From Cristatella mucedo (taxonomy: Eukaryota; Bryozoa; Phylactolaemata; Cristatellidae): a stretch of DNA of 64,000 bases. The DNA lies in the NCBI GenBank assembly GCA_009760855.2, contig WPIO01000212.1, positions 215,001 to 279,000 of the forward strand. The letters are read 5' to 3'. Under the pieces are notes generated by a model. The model had not been told where the DNA came from. It did not search any database and saw only the letters and a list, made by a program, of their open reading frames with translations. Both the position numbers and the translations under genes were made by a program. Of this stretch, positions 12,411 through 25,380 are shown one piece after another; positions within the stretch are counted from its first letter, which is position 1, and every line of letters begins with the position of its first letter.

Positions 12411-14804
12411 TCTACATTATTGCACTTGTATTACTTCTACGTCACACCATCCACGCTGGTACTGCAGTAAAGCAAAGGTTAGCTAGTTCAACAGCTAACT
12501 TACAGTATATCTCTACTAATTAAAGCGAGGACGTCCGTCACGCCGCAGGATTTCGCACTTGCGTCACGTGCCACGATGGCGCGCTTCCGTCAAGCGGATA
12601 GATGGCGCAGCTCTGTCTTCCGTTACGGAACTACTATGACTCAGCGAAGCGAGTCCGCAGGCAGTAAGCTGCTCGTAGTAGCAGACGAGTCTTAATTGTC
12701 AGTTATTATTGCCTCGCTTGCACTAAAGGGTGCTAAAGAGCTGCCTGCAGCTTGACTCGACTTCAACGAGCAATGGGCCCCGAGAAGTTGTTTCCCCTTG
12801 GACCACCAGTCTCCGCAAAAAATACGCCTACTTTGTGAAGTGCTCACAATAGGAAGCAATCGCAATATTTCGAAAAACCAGTCAGCTGTCAAAAGGAGGA
12901 AAGCGACGTTAAGAGGCAACAATGGGTCTTAAACAAGACTTATTGAAATAAGTGCACATAAAATATAAAGCAGGTATTTTTTAATTGTATATCTAAACAA
13001 TGTACATACCCCTGCCTGTAATATATCCCGTATGCCATTACGCAGTACTCAGTATCCGAGTTTTCGCGGGTCTACTGCCACGGAATATCGCGATTCGACT
13101 GATGGCAATGACGTCTACACACCGCATACGATGCTGATGAAATTCACCGAGGTTCCAAAGTAACGAGTCATTCAAATCCCCAGAAGTCCCTGCTGTTGAT
13201 TTTTCTAGTTTAATATTCTCGCACCTCATTCATTAGTCTATCTTATGTGGAAAAGCCTTCACCGCTTAGAGCCGACCGACGAGGAAGCGATCGCAACTCT
13301 CTCACCATCCGCCGACCCGGTAGCTTGACCCCTGAGATCTTGGAAGCCCCGTAGCTGGGGGGGGGAGGTGAGCCAATGGGCTTGCAGAGAGTTCAAGGAG
13401 ATGCCGCGCTCTTGTCAATCTTGGAGGGGCGCTGTGCCACAAGCCTGTTGCCCTTGCTACGGGCATAATTTTGAAAACGCAAAGACTACTTACGAAGGCC
13501 ACGAGCTTCACGCGCACGCGGTTTTTTCTCGCACTCAAAGCATTTTCGCATTGAGCATTTGTCAAGGGACCGTTGCACAGTTTTCCACCCATGCCAGCTG
13601 CAGCGATTGCTGCCGCGGTCGGCGCCGATCGCTTCAGATCGATGCGATCTGATCTGATCTGATGCCGACTGCGGCGGTCGGCGGCGTCGCAGTGAGCGGA
13701 TCTTGCTCCAGCCGCTAGATAAAAAAATATCATGCCGGCCTTCATGGACATTCTGACTCTGGCACTGAAGCCGCTGCCCGCGGCGGCGGCTGCAATTGCG
13801 CAATGGCGCCGCAACCAGGGCGAGCGCAGCTGGTCGGCTTGTGGATGGGATATATACCATATACGGCCGCGGGAAGGAAACTGGCGCTCAAAACCCTTTA
13901 AACCTGCAGCGGCTCGTTCATTGCTAACTTTCGCGTGCTTTTTGTCAAGTGATTACAGGTCTGCTTGCTTGCGTCGCTGTCGACGCAGCAACTTTGGGTG
14001 CCGCATCTACAGTCGTTCGCGGCGAGGGTTGCAGCTCTTACAGCGGCACCAGCCGCTCGGCAAAACGTCGCGTCGACCCCGACGCGGCCAGGGTTTCCAG
14101 GCTGCCATGCACTAAGCGCGATTGATAGGTTTCACTTCTGCGGTCAATGTGGGGATGAGATTCGCATTTGCTGATCAGTTCTTCCGTTCTTCGGTCGCGT
14201 ACGTAGTTCGCGCGCTCCGACGGCTCAGCGTCTAACCTCTGCTTCTGACCTCAGAGAACGCACATTCTCGCCTCCCAGCTCCAGGCGAGGCGAGAACCGT
14301 CGGTAGCGAAATACAGTGGCGAACCAGCCGCTACGCGCAGCTCGGTAGCCTCCACCTCAGTGAACGGTCACCGGTCCAAAAGTCAACACGTCAGTCCTTT
14401 GCTGCCTGTAACGAGGCTGCTTGCTAGCTAGCTTATGAAAAACTGGCCAATCCCAGTCGGCCTTTCAAAGCCGGCCATAGATCGTGCATCCGCCAGCAGA
14501 ATCTGTTATTTCCGACGCTTGCTTGCGTGCTGTGCTCCATCGAGACGGAGCGAGACACAATCTCAGCATTCACATTCGCCATGCTCTGCGTCTTCGACCT
14601 GACGATACAGGGGAATCGCTCGGGCAATGGGGGAGAGCGTCCAGCCAAGGCCGAAGGTCATGCGCTTGCGCTCGCATTGGCTGTCCTTTCGATATCGCGC
14701 CCCTTCCGCCTGCCGCTGTCTGCTACTGTCCAGCTCTGATGAGCCCCATCGTGGCTGCAGCTTAGGCTTAATGGCTAAACGCACGTGGTAGGCTTTGCTT
14801 AAGC
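12411..14804. other. No gene recognised
   Basis: GC-rich from 13300, with overlapping frames on both strands (for example 13302..13814 minus and 13732..14115 plus) but no motif. A short gatct/gatcg run sits at 13626..13662. A host exon cannot be excluded. Confidence 0.4.
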
Positions 14805-16517
14805 TCTGACGTGCTGCGACAGCGAAATACCAACATTATTAATATGTCATTAGCCTCAGGTCATGTCCCAGCACCTTTCAAAAAAGCTGTAGTCAGGCCA
14901 CTTGTCAAGAAAGCGAAACTAGACCAAGAGAACTTGAGCAACTACCGCCCAGTCTCCCTTCTACCATTCCTATCAAAAACACTGGAACGGGTAGTGGCGG
15001 ACCAGTTGAACTCATATATCGAAACTTCAAACCTTGCTAATAAGTTCCAGTCTGGCTTTAGAGCTAATCACTCCACAGAGTCAGCATTGCTTTGGGTATA
15101 CAACGACCTACTTAGGAATGCAGACATGGGTAGAGTGTCTCTTCTTGTTTTGCTAAAGCTTTCGGTAGCTTTTGATACTATCGATCACAAATTTCTTCTA
15201 GAGCGCCTCTCATCTCGCCTGGGCATCACTGGCACTGCTCTGCAGTGGTTCAGGTCCTATCTCAGTGGGAGACTCCAGAGTATTGATGTGAATGGACACA
15301 GATCATCTGAGGTACCTCTGAAATATCGGGTACCTCAGGGCTCCGTGCTATATTAGGTTCTTTTCACGGTTTATACTCTCCCTCTTGTGATGTGATTTCC
15401 AAGCACAATCTAGGCTTTCACTTCTATGCAGATGACACTCAGCTGTACCTTAGCTTTGATCCCTCCCAGCCTTCGAGCACCTCAAATTCTCTCAACTCAC
15501 TTGCTGCATGTAGTGATGACATTCGCACATGGATGGCAGCAAATTTTCTAAAACTAAACGATGATAAAACTAACTTACTAGTTAAGGGCAAACCCAGTGT
15601 GATCCAGAGATTGGAAAGGCTGACGCTCAAAATTGGCTCTGCCAGCATATCTCCAGTTGAATCAGCTCGAAATCTAGGTATCATGTTCCAAAGTGACCTC
15701 TCGTTAGACGACCACATCAGCTCCACAGTCAAGTCTGTTTACTTTCAGCTGCATAACATTGCTAAAATTCGGGCTCGTTTAGATAAGGATACCACGTCTA
15801 AGTTGGTCCATGCATTTGTGACATCCCATCTCGACTTCTGTAACTCACTGCTTGCTGGCCTACCGGCACGTGCAATCAGGCGATTACAGCTGATGCAAAA
15901 CTCCGCAGCGAGGCTTGTCAGTCGTGAGCATCGTAGTTGCCACATCGCACCACTTTCACCGACCTGCACTGGCTCCCAGTCAAGCAGCGCATAGACTACA
16001 CGGTTCTGTCGCTCACTTTTAGGTCACTTCATTCTTTGGCTCCAGCCTATCTCTCAGATCTACTCCCCCACCACGCCAAGCATTGTACCACCCGCTTTTC
16101 GGAATCCAGCAGTCTACCAATACCTCGTACAAACCTCAAATCCTTCGGAGACCGTACATTTAGTTCGTATGCTCCCAAAGCCCGGAACTCCCTTCCGACT
16201 TGCTTCAGAACATCCCCTGACTTGACCACATTTAAAAAGAACTTAAAAACACACCTATTTAGGACAGCATTTAGTGGGTCCCTGTGATTCGTCCTTGATG
16301 TGCTTATGCGTGCTGACACTGTGCATGTTGCCGCTAACCACATTTGCAAGCTGACCCTGTGCATGTCACCCCTAACCAAGTTATTCAATTTGTTTGTTTA
16401 TCAAGCATGATATTACTCACCATTCAATTGCATTTCCATTTGCAGTTAATGTAAAACGCATAGAAAGAGATTGAGTTCTCTGAGGGCGCTTTATCAAGTG
16501 CATTATTATTATTATTA
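14805..16517 (+). mobile_element. LINE-A (L2-like), longest copy, 5'-truncated
   Basis: A non-LTR retrotransposon copy that starts inside the reverse transcriptase and ends in (ATT)n after the conserved 3' end, whose last block is gagttctctgagggcgcttt. A candidate target duplication ttaagc lies at 14799..14804 and 16518..16523; the right copy abuts the ATT tail, so one or two bases are ambiguous. This copy is the reference for the other LINE-A fragments in the window. Confidence 0.92.
14811..16287 (+). pseudogene. LINE-A reverse transcriptase, broken (ORF2-type)
   Basis: Three consecutive open pieces in shifted frames. Piece 1 (14811..15356) has [35 protein letters not shown] and VPQGSVL, which are the fingers and palm motifs of non-LTR reverse transcriptases. 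Piece 2 (about 15392..15994) has FHFYADDTQLYLSF, including the YADD catalytic aspartates, and KLNDDKTNLLV. Piece 3 (15937..16287) has DLHWLPVKQRI and WNSLP-like RNSLPTCF, the usual L2/CR1 C-terminus. A stop after GSVLY and a frameshift near 15960 break it. The endonuclease and any ORF1 are absent through 5' truncation. Confidence 0.92.
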
Positions 16518-16580
16518 TTAAGCCGGAGGTGGATTTAACCTGGACTAAGCAGGACTCGCGCATTGCCTTTGCCTGTATGT

Positions 16581-16846
<266 letters not shown>

Positions 16847-18397
16847 GAGTCCTTTTAGTTAGGGCGTTTAAACGACAGATTCGACGGCTGGCTTAGCCCT
16901 GCCCGCAGCTCGCGCTCTAATTCGGAAGGCTGACGTGAAACAGGGTTTCTCCGGAAAGACGCCAAGCCATCACCCGCATAAGTAGAGTTCGCCAATGCAG
17001 TCATCATTGTACTGTAGTATGAGGAGAATATAAATAAAAATAAGGTAAGCATTTTAACAAAGCTCTTTCGGGAAAGTGAGCAGTACTAAGTTATGTGCGC
17101 CGTTACGGGCGTGCGGGTTAGTAATGTCAAGTAACGTGCGTCGTTACGGGTTTTGTTGGTGGATTTGACAAACAGGCCCGCGGTGTCTTCTACGTAGAGA
17201 AGTGTTAAAAAAAGCCTTACAAGCCTTGGCTACAGCGCATGAGCATCCCATGAGGTCAAGGACTTTTAGCTCTGAAAATCTAAATATAACTCGAGTCTAC
17301 AAGCGGTAGCCATTTTGATTTTGGCCATGGAGGTGTGTGAGGCGAGCCCCGGGGTTTAATTGGTTCGCTGGTCCGACGAGGAGCCGAAAAGTAGAACCAG
17401 ATCTCCTTCGTCAGAGGGTCAGCAGACTTGGCTCCTCCTCCCGAAATATAGTGACGCATGATGACGCAGTGGCCCAAATCTGCGGGAAGTCGTTCCAAAA
17501 TCTGTGCAGAAGTCTGCCGTGTAAACGTAGCGTAAGGTGCATCGCGCGATGACGGCCGGCGACGCTCCGATGGGCCTCCATTAAATCCTTCCCTCTGCTC
17601 ATGCCCTCCTGGACTCACGTTGCCCACCTTTGGTGCGCCTCAGCACTGAAGCCCCTTTGCGGTCCCCTCGCCCAGGCAATTCTCCGCAGCGTCTCACCAG
17701 TTGGCTGCTCATTGGTGGTCGGGTCAGCGGAAGTCGCACGCGGGCCATCCGGTAAGCTGAACAGCGAGATCGAAGTGCAGTTACGGCAGTGCCGACTCGG
17801 CGCGGCTCCGGCGAAACGGCCAACCTTGGTATTAACGTTGCATTTCCTATTTGAGACGAGTTTCACTTCGTTATACGCATCCAAATCAAGTCGTGGCCGT
17901 GGCCGTGGCCATAGCACCACGTGCGCCGTCTGCGGCGCGTGCCGGCAGACTAAGCGCCACGCGGCCGCCAGCTCTTGCCGGCAAAACTCCGCGGCGGCGG
18001 CGGTAACCATGGTATTAGTGCCCAATTTTTTCTATTGAGAAGAATTTACGTTTCTTCCTATTAATCACCGCTAGAAATTATTCCGCCGCTGAGGGAGTAC
18101 CTAGGTCAAGCCTGACGAGAACCCGTGGCGATTGCCGAGACTGCTGCAAGCTGTAGTGTGCGCCGCTGCTGCGTGTGCCACAGCAGCGAGTGGCTATTGT
18201 GCACTGCCTTGTCTGCTAAGCCGGCCTTGCTGGAAACCAATATTCCCAGGTTTTTCTAATAATGCCTATCTGAATATAAATGCATAGAGCTGGAATTGAT
18301 GACTTTCGCCTTCCTAAAAAAAACACACACACAGAGCCGGCAGAAGAAAGTGCCCACAGAGAATCTGCCTCCTGACGCAGGAGACCGATGCTGGCTG
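16847..18397. other. No gene recognised
   Basis: GC-rich from 17290 on, with overlapping frames of up to 145 codons on opposite strands (17601..18038 plus, 17615..18025 minus). No motif on either. A short ggccgtggcc repeat is at about 17893..17912. Confidence 0.4.
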
Positions 18398-18480
18398 TAT
18401 ATGGTGCTCTAGTTTGACCCAGAGGCAATGTACTCGCCTTTGATGACCAGTATTGCGGGCTCGAGCCTTGCAGGGCGTAA
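18398..18480 (+). mobile_element. Degenerate SINE-B-like head
   Basis: gctctagtttgacccag, then tactcgcc and a box-B-like gggctcgagcc, resembles the SINE-B head at 38145 and 25381. The LINE-like tail is not recognisable. Confidence 0.4.
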
Positions 18481-19339
18481 GCAAGGCGCTGGCTAGAGAC
18501 TAGGTGCGCTTTTGGCGCCACACGAATGACACGCATTGTACCGCTATCCGCTGCAAACCAAGACACCCGAGTCCCCGGTGTGACTAACTGCAGTACTGCC
18601 CACGTCGGCCAGGCCAGTAGCCGCTTCGAGCACGCCACTCCGCAAGAGCCGTTCGAATGCGTGCATAGGAACGGTACTGTAGAGTGCAGGCCGCATTTTC
18701 ATCTGCCGCCGGGATGTCGAAGCTCTCTCTCTCTCGGTGTGGAAAGGGGTGCCCAAATATTATCTTCATTATTTGCTGAATGATCATTTAAGAGCCTCTG
18801 AAGAATCCTCTTCAAAACAATTTAGAATATTGTTACAGCGTCCTGGCGCTACCTGCACCTGCTGCTGCTCTTAGCAAATGCTTGACTTCAAGCTGCACAC
18901 ATTCACTCCGAAAGCCGATGCGACCAAAGATAGCGATCTTGGATCTACCAACGCGAGCAGCTCGCTGGCTGTGGGCTCGCTTCGCTGAGTCAAAGTAGAA
19001 ATAAAACGCTGTACATAAATACATTTACGCGCCTATTACATGTCACTCCCAGGAGTACTGGTCACGGAATACGACAGTGCGCCATCTTGCCGTGCGACGG
19101 ACGGACGGATTTTCTCGCTTTAGTTAGTAGAGATACCCTCGAATGCTCACCTGTAATGAGTACCGACGACCCGAGGGCGCTTAATGCTACGAGCTACCAC
19201 CGTCGCTAATTATTTACTGAAGTTGTTTGCCGTAAACGGAGTTTACGTCGCGTTGCTAGTCTTTGCAGATCGGGGACTTCGGAGAAGCCGGCGCCTCGAA
19301 GCTCAACCAGCGAGTCGTAAAAGCTGCATCGACACGCCT
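18481..19339. other. No gene; contains second copy of a dispersed repeat at 18973..19036
   Basis: The segment 18990..19035 resembles 7685..7735. Nothing else recognised. Confidence 0.4.
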
Positions 19340-19400
19340 GGGGGGCGGGGCGGGCGGGAGCGGGGGGGGGGAGGGGCGGGCGGGACGGGAGCGGGGCTGG
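19340..19400. repeat. G-rich run
   Basis: gggg, ggcgggcggg and similar blocks with a nine-G run. A strong G-quadruplex candidate on the plus strand. Frames over it are Gly/Arg-rich and unconvincing. Confidence 0.8.
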
Positions 19401-21355
19401 GTGTGTGCTCTGAAGGTCGTGCCGTCTGAGGGTCGCGACTGCTACACCCGTCGAGTGGACGCACCGCGAGGCAGAACGTAAAGAGCAAGAGCAGTGACTG
19501 GAGGCAGAGGCAGAGGAGGAGTGAGTGATGAGCCCTAATGAGCGGGCGGAAGGTGGCAGCAGACGAGAGGAGTGGCAGCAGGAGATCCGCCTGCGGAGAC
19601 GTGCCCGGACTGTTTACTGCAAACTGGTCCAGGGAGCAAAGCCTCATGCTCGAGGAGCGGCAGGATGCGGCACCGAGCAGTCACCGAGCAGAGCCAACAC
19701 CGCCCAGTGGCCGAGGTCTTGGTCCCCCTCCCCTCAGGGCTGCCGCTAGGGGGCTAGTGCGAGGATTACCTCTTTCGGAGCTCGAGGGTGGCCGCCCCCC
19801 CCCCCCCGCGCGAAAGGAGGAGATCGTCGAGCCGGGAATTCGAACGAGAGAAAGCCGAGCTTAGCCGGGAGCGATTAATCACGATCCGGGAGGCTAACCG
19901 CACACTGGAGCATGTGCTGATAGGAAATAGTCCGGAACTGAGCGAGTGCGGACATTTGATTGACGAGGGTCTGACGGACAGGTGATGGCTCGCAAGGAGG
20001 ACCAGACCAGAGCCGGCGAAGCGGCGGGCTCGCTCCCGAGAGCCCGGCTGAGCGCAGCGACGGTGCTCTCGCTCAGCTCAGCTCAGCTCTGCTGGATCGA
20101 AGAGCAGCCGATCGACCTGCTCGGGTCATGTGACGCAGCAGCAGTGACGCAGCAGCAGTGACACAGACAGCCAGCGGGCGTTGGGGATGGATGCGGGGCC
20201 CCGACTTGGGCAACCGACCGGCGGTCTGTTGCCCGGCACGGAGGAGAGGGTGTGTGTGAGGTAATGCGGCTCGGGAGCCTGCGAGCAGCATTGGGCGAAG
20301 GCCCTACGAGGCATCAGACTGCCTAGCAGCCGAGCAGGCTCTCGACCGCCAGAGGCACTGACGACGGCTCTCGGCGGATGACTCGGCCGCCTCGGCAGCA
20401 CCTAGCCCGAGCCTAGCGCCAGGTCGTCCCGAGGCCTGTCACACTTCCGTCACACTTATACGCCTGTCACACCCACAAAACACAAGAAGGGGCCAACCTC
20501 CGAGCTCTGCTTCGCAAACGATTGCAGCCGCGAGTTGTTAAGTCCATCACTATCACTGTTTCATCAATCTAGTCTTGTCTGTCTTATATCCGGTTACGAA
20601 ATCGCTGGGGGTAGGATGTATAGAGCCCAGCGGATCTAGCCGAACTGCCACCGAGTGGCAGACTTTCGAAAAACAATAAACGATTGATTGATTTTAAATC
20701 GCCAGGGAAGTCACATCTGCTGCTTTTGCAATTCGCCGTACTATGACTTAGCTCGATCGTAATCGTACGCTGTTAGCTAGCGATCAAAGACTACGGAATT
20801 GCATTGGCACAGTTGAAGCTTAATGACGCAAGTACAGAAGGCAGTGTGCAGAAATTACGTAGCCGAAAAGAAGACACGTGCACAAGTTTACAGTAAGTGA
20901 AGATGTAGCATTGAAACACTGAAAGCTAGAATTCAGCTGGCAGCACTGTTCTGTGTCATCAAAATAAATCGGCACTGAATTTTTGCAGCATACTCAGCAT
21001 TGCCAAACGTGATTTCTCATCCTATTGGTCGTCGGGTTGATATCGATCCCACGCCTCTTTTTGCCACCAGTAGCACAATAGCAAGTTATTAAAGCAGCAT
21101 GACCCGTAACAGAGCAGCAGTTGGTCACCTCTACGGAGAGTTAGTACGATAGCAGCCTCGATAGAATAAGTTACCATAGTCGCTGGCACCACATCAGCAG
21201 TTACCGCCACACACAAAACGATCGCTTATTTCGCTAAATCTCCAGTCGAGATTAAAGTGCTGGACGCTCGCACATCATCAGCAACCAGCTTCATGCTCTC
21301 GAGTAAAATAGCATAAACTCCATCATCCCAAGACTACAAGACACTTGATAATAAT
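19401..21355. other. No gene recognised
   Basis: GC-rich to about 20440 with overlapping frames on both strands, then AT-richer. A C run is at 19795..19807. A short (gatt)n follows an aataaa at about 20677..20694 and could be the tail of an unrecognised retroelement. Confidence 0.4.
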
Positions 21356-21735
21356 AATACACTTGTTAGAGCACCCTCAGAGAACTCAATCTCTTTCTAG
21401 GCGCTTTACATTTGCTGCAAAGGGAAACGCGATTGAATGGTGAGTAATATCATGCTTGATAAACAGTATGAATAACATAGTTAGGGGTGACATGCACAGG
21501 ATCAACAAGTGTGGTTAGTGGCAGCATGCAGCAGTGTCATGACGCCTAGGCACATACAGGACGAATCACAGGGACCCAGTAAATGCTATCATAAAATGGT
21601 GCGTTTTTAATTTCTTTTTAAATGCGGTCAAGTCAGGGGATGCTCTGACGCAAGTCGGGTGTGAGTTCCGGGCTTTCGGAGCATACGAAATAAATGCACG
21701 GTCTCTAAAGTATTTGAGGTTTATAGAGGTACTGA
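21356..21735 (-). mobile_element. LINE-A 3' fragment
   Basis: Reverse complement of the LINE-A 3' UTR and the last part of the coding region. It starts with the tail block caccctcagagaactcaatc and reaches the region encoding the KSFGDR-like C-terminus. Confidence 0.88.
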
Positions 21736-22074
21736 CTGTTAACTGATTGCTTTCTTGAATCGAAATGTGGACCTCTTTGACTGCTGTAGATGTATTTCAA
21801 TGGTCCTCTGAATGATTATGCATCGTGTGAGCCCTGATAAACCATGCCACCAAATTCTCAGTGAACGCACACACGACCGAAGTAAGTTGCGACTTCTCAG
21901 CATTCATCTCGCTGACGCTTAGATCGTCGACCTGTTGGAATCTATGACTGTGGCCGATGGCTTCAACTTTTCTAAAACAAATCCCATGATACAAAGGTTC
22001 TGCGGGATTTTAACCAAAAAGCTCGCACCGACGGAGTGCACAGCCATGCCGTTTACAGTCTAGATCTCATCTAG
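21736..22074. other. No gene recognised
   Basis: Spacer between LINE-A fragments. Confidence 0.45.
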
Positions 22075-22262
22075 ACACCTGCTGCTTGCTATTTGCACGC
22101 CTTGCTGCTACAACTATAAGAGGCTTGCAGTTGGTACAAAACTCTGACGTCAGACTAGCCTGTCATGAACGTCGCAGCTGCCGCGTTGCACCACTTCTGA
22201 CCGAGCTTCACTGGTTTCGTATCACGAAGCCAATCGGCTTCAATATTCTGTCTCTTACTTGT
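22075..22262 (+). mobile_element. LINE-A-like fragment (C-terminal RT region)
   Basis: Translation gives RGLQLVQNSDVRLACHERRS and then PLLTELHWF, matching the LQLMQNSAARLVSREHRS region of the 14.8 kb copy. It is old and both ends are truncated. Confidence 0.75.
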
Positions 22263-22324
22263 ATGCCCAATCTCTCTCGGTCGTTCCGGTCAGCCGACCG
22301 GAAGCACTTTCTCACCAGGCTTCT

Positions 22325-22387
22325 CGTACAGCTTGTTCCTTTCTCTCCGTACAGCTTGTTCCTTTCTCTCCGTACAACTTGTTCCTC
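22325..22387. repeat. 23 bp tandem repeat, 2.7 copies
   Basis: Unit cgtacagcttgttcctttct plus ctc. Copies start at 22325, 22348 and 22371, the last diverged. Confidence 0.9.
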
Positions 22388-22464
22388 TTCACGACGCCCA
22401 GACGTAGTTACAGTAATGATGCACGAATAGAAAATGCAAGCCTCGCTACAAAGTTTTGCACTCA

Positions 22465-22562
22465 CTGTAAGCGTGCTATTGCACCACTAGAAAGACGTGC
22501 AAGTAGTGAGTTGCAGAGGCCAAGTCGAGATATCGCATGCGCTTCATTTAAAGAGAAGCTAA
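22465..22562 (-). mobile_element. LINE-A-like fragment
   Basis: Reverse complement of the coding stretch around DFCNSLLAGLPA (here CNSLLARLSS). It faces the plus-strand fragment at 22075. Confidence 0.65.
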
Positions 22563-23077
22563 AAAGCCAGCTGCAGGATCCTGGCGCACTGCCCGTGTGC
22601 ACGTGTCCGTGGTGCACGTGCTGGTGCATCTCCACCAGCTGCTCATCCTGGCGCACTGCCCGTCTGTCCGTGTGAAGTATCCCGTGCGCGTGCTTTTGAT
22701 GCAGACGCTTTGCATTTAACACCAGCCTAATGGGCATTGGATTCATTTCCAGCATTGTTTAAGCTTCAGTTATCTTATGAACTTACACAAATCTTATATA
22801 GATAATATTGTTATTTTATCAAGGCCTAAAATTGAGTTGCTGATACTGAAATATCTGCCTTCCGTAGCATTAAGATTCACGGCACTTTGTTTTCCTTTTG
22901 AATGACCGCCAGTGAGCCCGATGGCTAGCTAGAGATCTTCAACTCGAGTGAGTGGTGTCTGCAAGTGCTCGAGAGAGCAAACGAGACGCTAACTACGATG
23001 CTTCTCAGGGGTTGACCATTTAGTACGATCGGCAATTTAGAGCATTCTCAGGAGTGTTATCGCTCTGCTGTCTCCAC
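22563..23077. other. No gene; contains one direct repeat
   Basis: atcctggcgcactgcccgt occurs twice, about 70 bases apart, near 22578 and 22646. Nothing else seen. Confidence 0.5.
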
Positions 23078-23141
23078 CACCCCTGTGGTTATCGCTCGAC
23101 TCCTTCCGGCACCCCTGTGGTTATCGCTCGACTCTTTCCGG
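23078..23141. repeat. 32 bp tandem duplication
   Basis: Two near-identical copies starting cacccctgtggttatcgctc, differing at one base. Confidence 0.92.
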
Positions 23142-24254
23142 CACCAACCCTGCGAAGGCTTTTCTTCCCAGCTCTCCCTATCTGCCTCTGTTATCAAGCA
23201 ATGGTCGTCGATAGCTCTCAAGAGCAGCAAGAGCAGAGCAGCTCAAGAGCAGCTCTCAAGCTCTCAAGAGCAGCTCCCAAGAGACCAAGGTCAGTCTGGC
23301 GACCTCATTGGCGGGATCTTCAGCCGAGCTACATCTGTAAGACACCGAAATGTCAATCCCTTGCAGTCAGCGCCGGTTTTAAACGATTTCCGCTACACCG
23401 GCTATGCCCTTAACTAAGACGTACGTGCTTAAATCGCCATCTTGCCGGACAGAACATTATAGTACGAAAGGAAATCAATCAAGTCACCGAGCTCACATCT
23501 GCGATCTATGACTAAGAGATCCTCAATTGTCTTCGTATTGGGCAGGTGTCTTACAAGTAAGACTCTGTTACTATGGGAGCACCCTGGACAATAGCAGTGA
23601 ATCTCTCCGCGATCCCCTGGCAGCATGGATTTGCTTTCTACATAAATCTTAAGACTTAACGCCAGCGGCTGTGCCGTAAATGAAGCAATGTGTGAGTTAT
23701 ACCGTTCGAGGTAACGTTATTTCAGTTTTCGAGGTTTTAGCTTATTTGCGAATTCGCCCATTCAAGGTGGCGAAATCAAATCTTTTGTAATTATTGTCGA
23801 ACCACCGTCTAGCACTATTTAAGTGCTCTCTCGCCTCCCATGCGAAGTGCTTAGTGTTTGCCGTGACATTTGCCGAGCCAAGCATTTCCGAAGCGCTAGT
23901 ACTTGCAATACGAAGTAACGAGGTCTAAGCCCAAGTGTCACGCAGCTTTAAGACATCTGTAAACTCTTAGCTACCCAACGCTAATCATAAGCGACACAAC
24001 ACCTTAAATAATAATTTAAAAGTGCACTTGCCCTTCTTCAATATGAGTGTCAAGCCTCAAAAATCACATTATTGGCGTATTAACATAGATGCGGAGTTAA
24101 GCTTCGTAAAACTTGGATGAATCTCACAGCATATCGTCGGCCAGTGATAAGCCAACATAATTTTTACTTGCGATAAGCCGATCTTGCAAGTGGAATCGCC
24201 TATTGTATTGTATTGTTGTGCATTTTGTTGTACTGTAGCATTATCGACTAATCA
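23142..24254. other. No gene recognised
   Basis: An agctctcaagagcag low-complexity stretch is at 23214..23282. The remainder is unremarkable and AT-richer after 23650. Confidence 0.45.
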
Positions 24255-24649
24255 TGAATCCATGTCACAGGAGTATTGAACATTCTCCTCTTTGGCTCGC
24301 TGTGGCAGTACCATAAAGCAGCTTTTTTTTAAAGTGGCTTTTTATTGTGTATCATTGAAAATGTACAGCATTTCGAGTCAATGCGTGCATGGTCTTTGTC
24401 TGTATCCTAGCAACCACTGTACACACTTGACTGAATTTATAACTTGTCGGAATGAAATGCAACATAAAAGATGTAGAACTAGTAAACGCAATGATATTTG
24501 TGCTGATCGGCTGTTTCAATTGAGCCGTTTTAAAACGGATACGTCATCGCTCCATATTCGGCCAGGTTGACTCTGTACTCTAGGATTGCTGTAAGTGCTT
24601 TTAGAATCAGATGTCAAGAGAAGATAGGCGGCATAAGAGGCGACAGTAA

Positions 24650-25048
24650 AAAGGAGCTCGCACGCGAGGTCGCCACCTCGCACAGCGAAGCAGGCTGGAC
24701 GAGGAGGCGCTTGACGATGCATTAGCCCGAGCAAACGAGGTCGTTTCGAGAGAAGTTTTTATCAAGGCGCAGAGTGAGATCAACCATTGGAGGTCACGAG
24801 AACCGTCAGAGGCCCGAGTGCTGCGTTCATCTGCAAGCGCATGCACGGTTGCACTAGCAATGCTGAACTACACGTCACGCCATTTGTCATTAGTCGATGG
24901 CCAGCGACGACGACGCTCAGCTGCTAATGTTTACAAGTACTTGCAGATACTCGTCTCGATGGCAGAGAAGCAGAAAGCAGAGACAGAAGCTGTGAACGAC
25001 GAGGCCGACGACGGGAAGCGGGAAGCTGGAAGCCGGCGCGAGTCCTGA
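24650..25048 (+). CDS. Possible decayed or partial coding stretch, unknown family
   Basis: A plus-strand frame of about 132 codons, open from the stop near 24647 to TGA at 25046..25048, has protein-like composition: LDEEALDDALARANEVV, then FIKAQSEINHW, then VYKYLQILVSMAEKQKAE. This is rich in predicted helix with alternating charge. No ATG opens it convincingly (the first in-frame one is near 24860), so it could be an exon or a degraded ORF. In a frame shifted just after its stop, further helical coding-like sequence continues (SRLTVAEAIEDMKDLDTTE, a stop, then LQERVRKLAQQA and YDEFVEFVV) to about 25280. I do not recognise the family. It lies inside the inverted-repeat segment and might be its relic gene. 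Confidence 0.25.
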   Translation, partial: KGARTRGRHLAQRSRLDEEALDDALARANEVVSREVFIKAQSEINHWRSREPSEARVLRSSASACTVALAMLNYTSRHLSLVDGQRRRRSAANVYKYLQILVSMAEKQKAETEAVNDEADDGKREAGSRRES

Positions 25049-25197
25049 CAGCACTGTATGCGAGACCTCTGAGTCGGTTAACCGTGGCAGAGGCCATAGA
25101 AGACATGAAAGACCTGGATACGACAGAATAAGAGCCGCAGCCCGCCCGCCCATCGCTGCAGGAAAGGGTGCGAAAACTTGCCCAGCAGGCCACCAAC

Positions 25198-25230
25198 AGC
25201 TACGACGAATTCGTTGAATTCGTCGTAGCT
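25198..25230. repeat. Short near-perfect palindrome
   Basis: Arms of 15 bases (agctacgacgaattc and its complement) with a 3-base centre, gtt. Confidence 0.9.
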
Positions 25231-25380
25231 GCAAGCTGCAACTTGGGGAAATACGGACCCGTGACGCGGCATGAGGACTGACACTGGCTATTTCCTTCTA
25301 CTTAACGGCAGCTCTGAAGACACATTTTGACACCATGAAAGCGAGCGGGTTTCAAGCAAGCGACTAAATACTGCATCGAG

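Noticed and set aside
13302-13860. Minus frames of 124 and 170 codons
   Set aside because: Overlap each other and a plus frame in GC-rich DNA. No motif or splice context.
17601-18038. 145-codon plus and 136-codon minus frames over the same DNA
   Set aside because: Mutual shadows in GC-rich sequence without family motifs.
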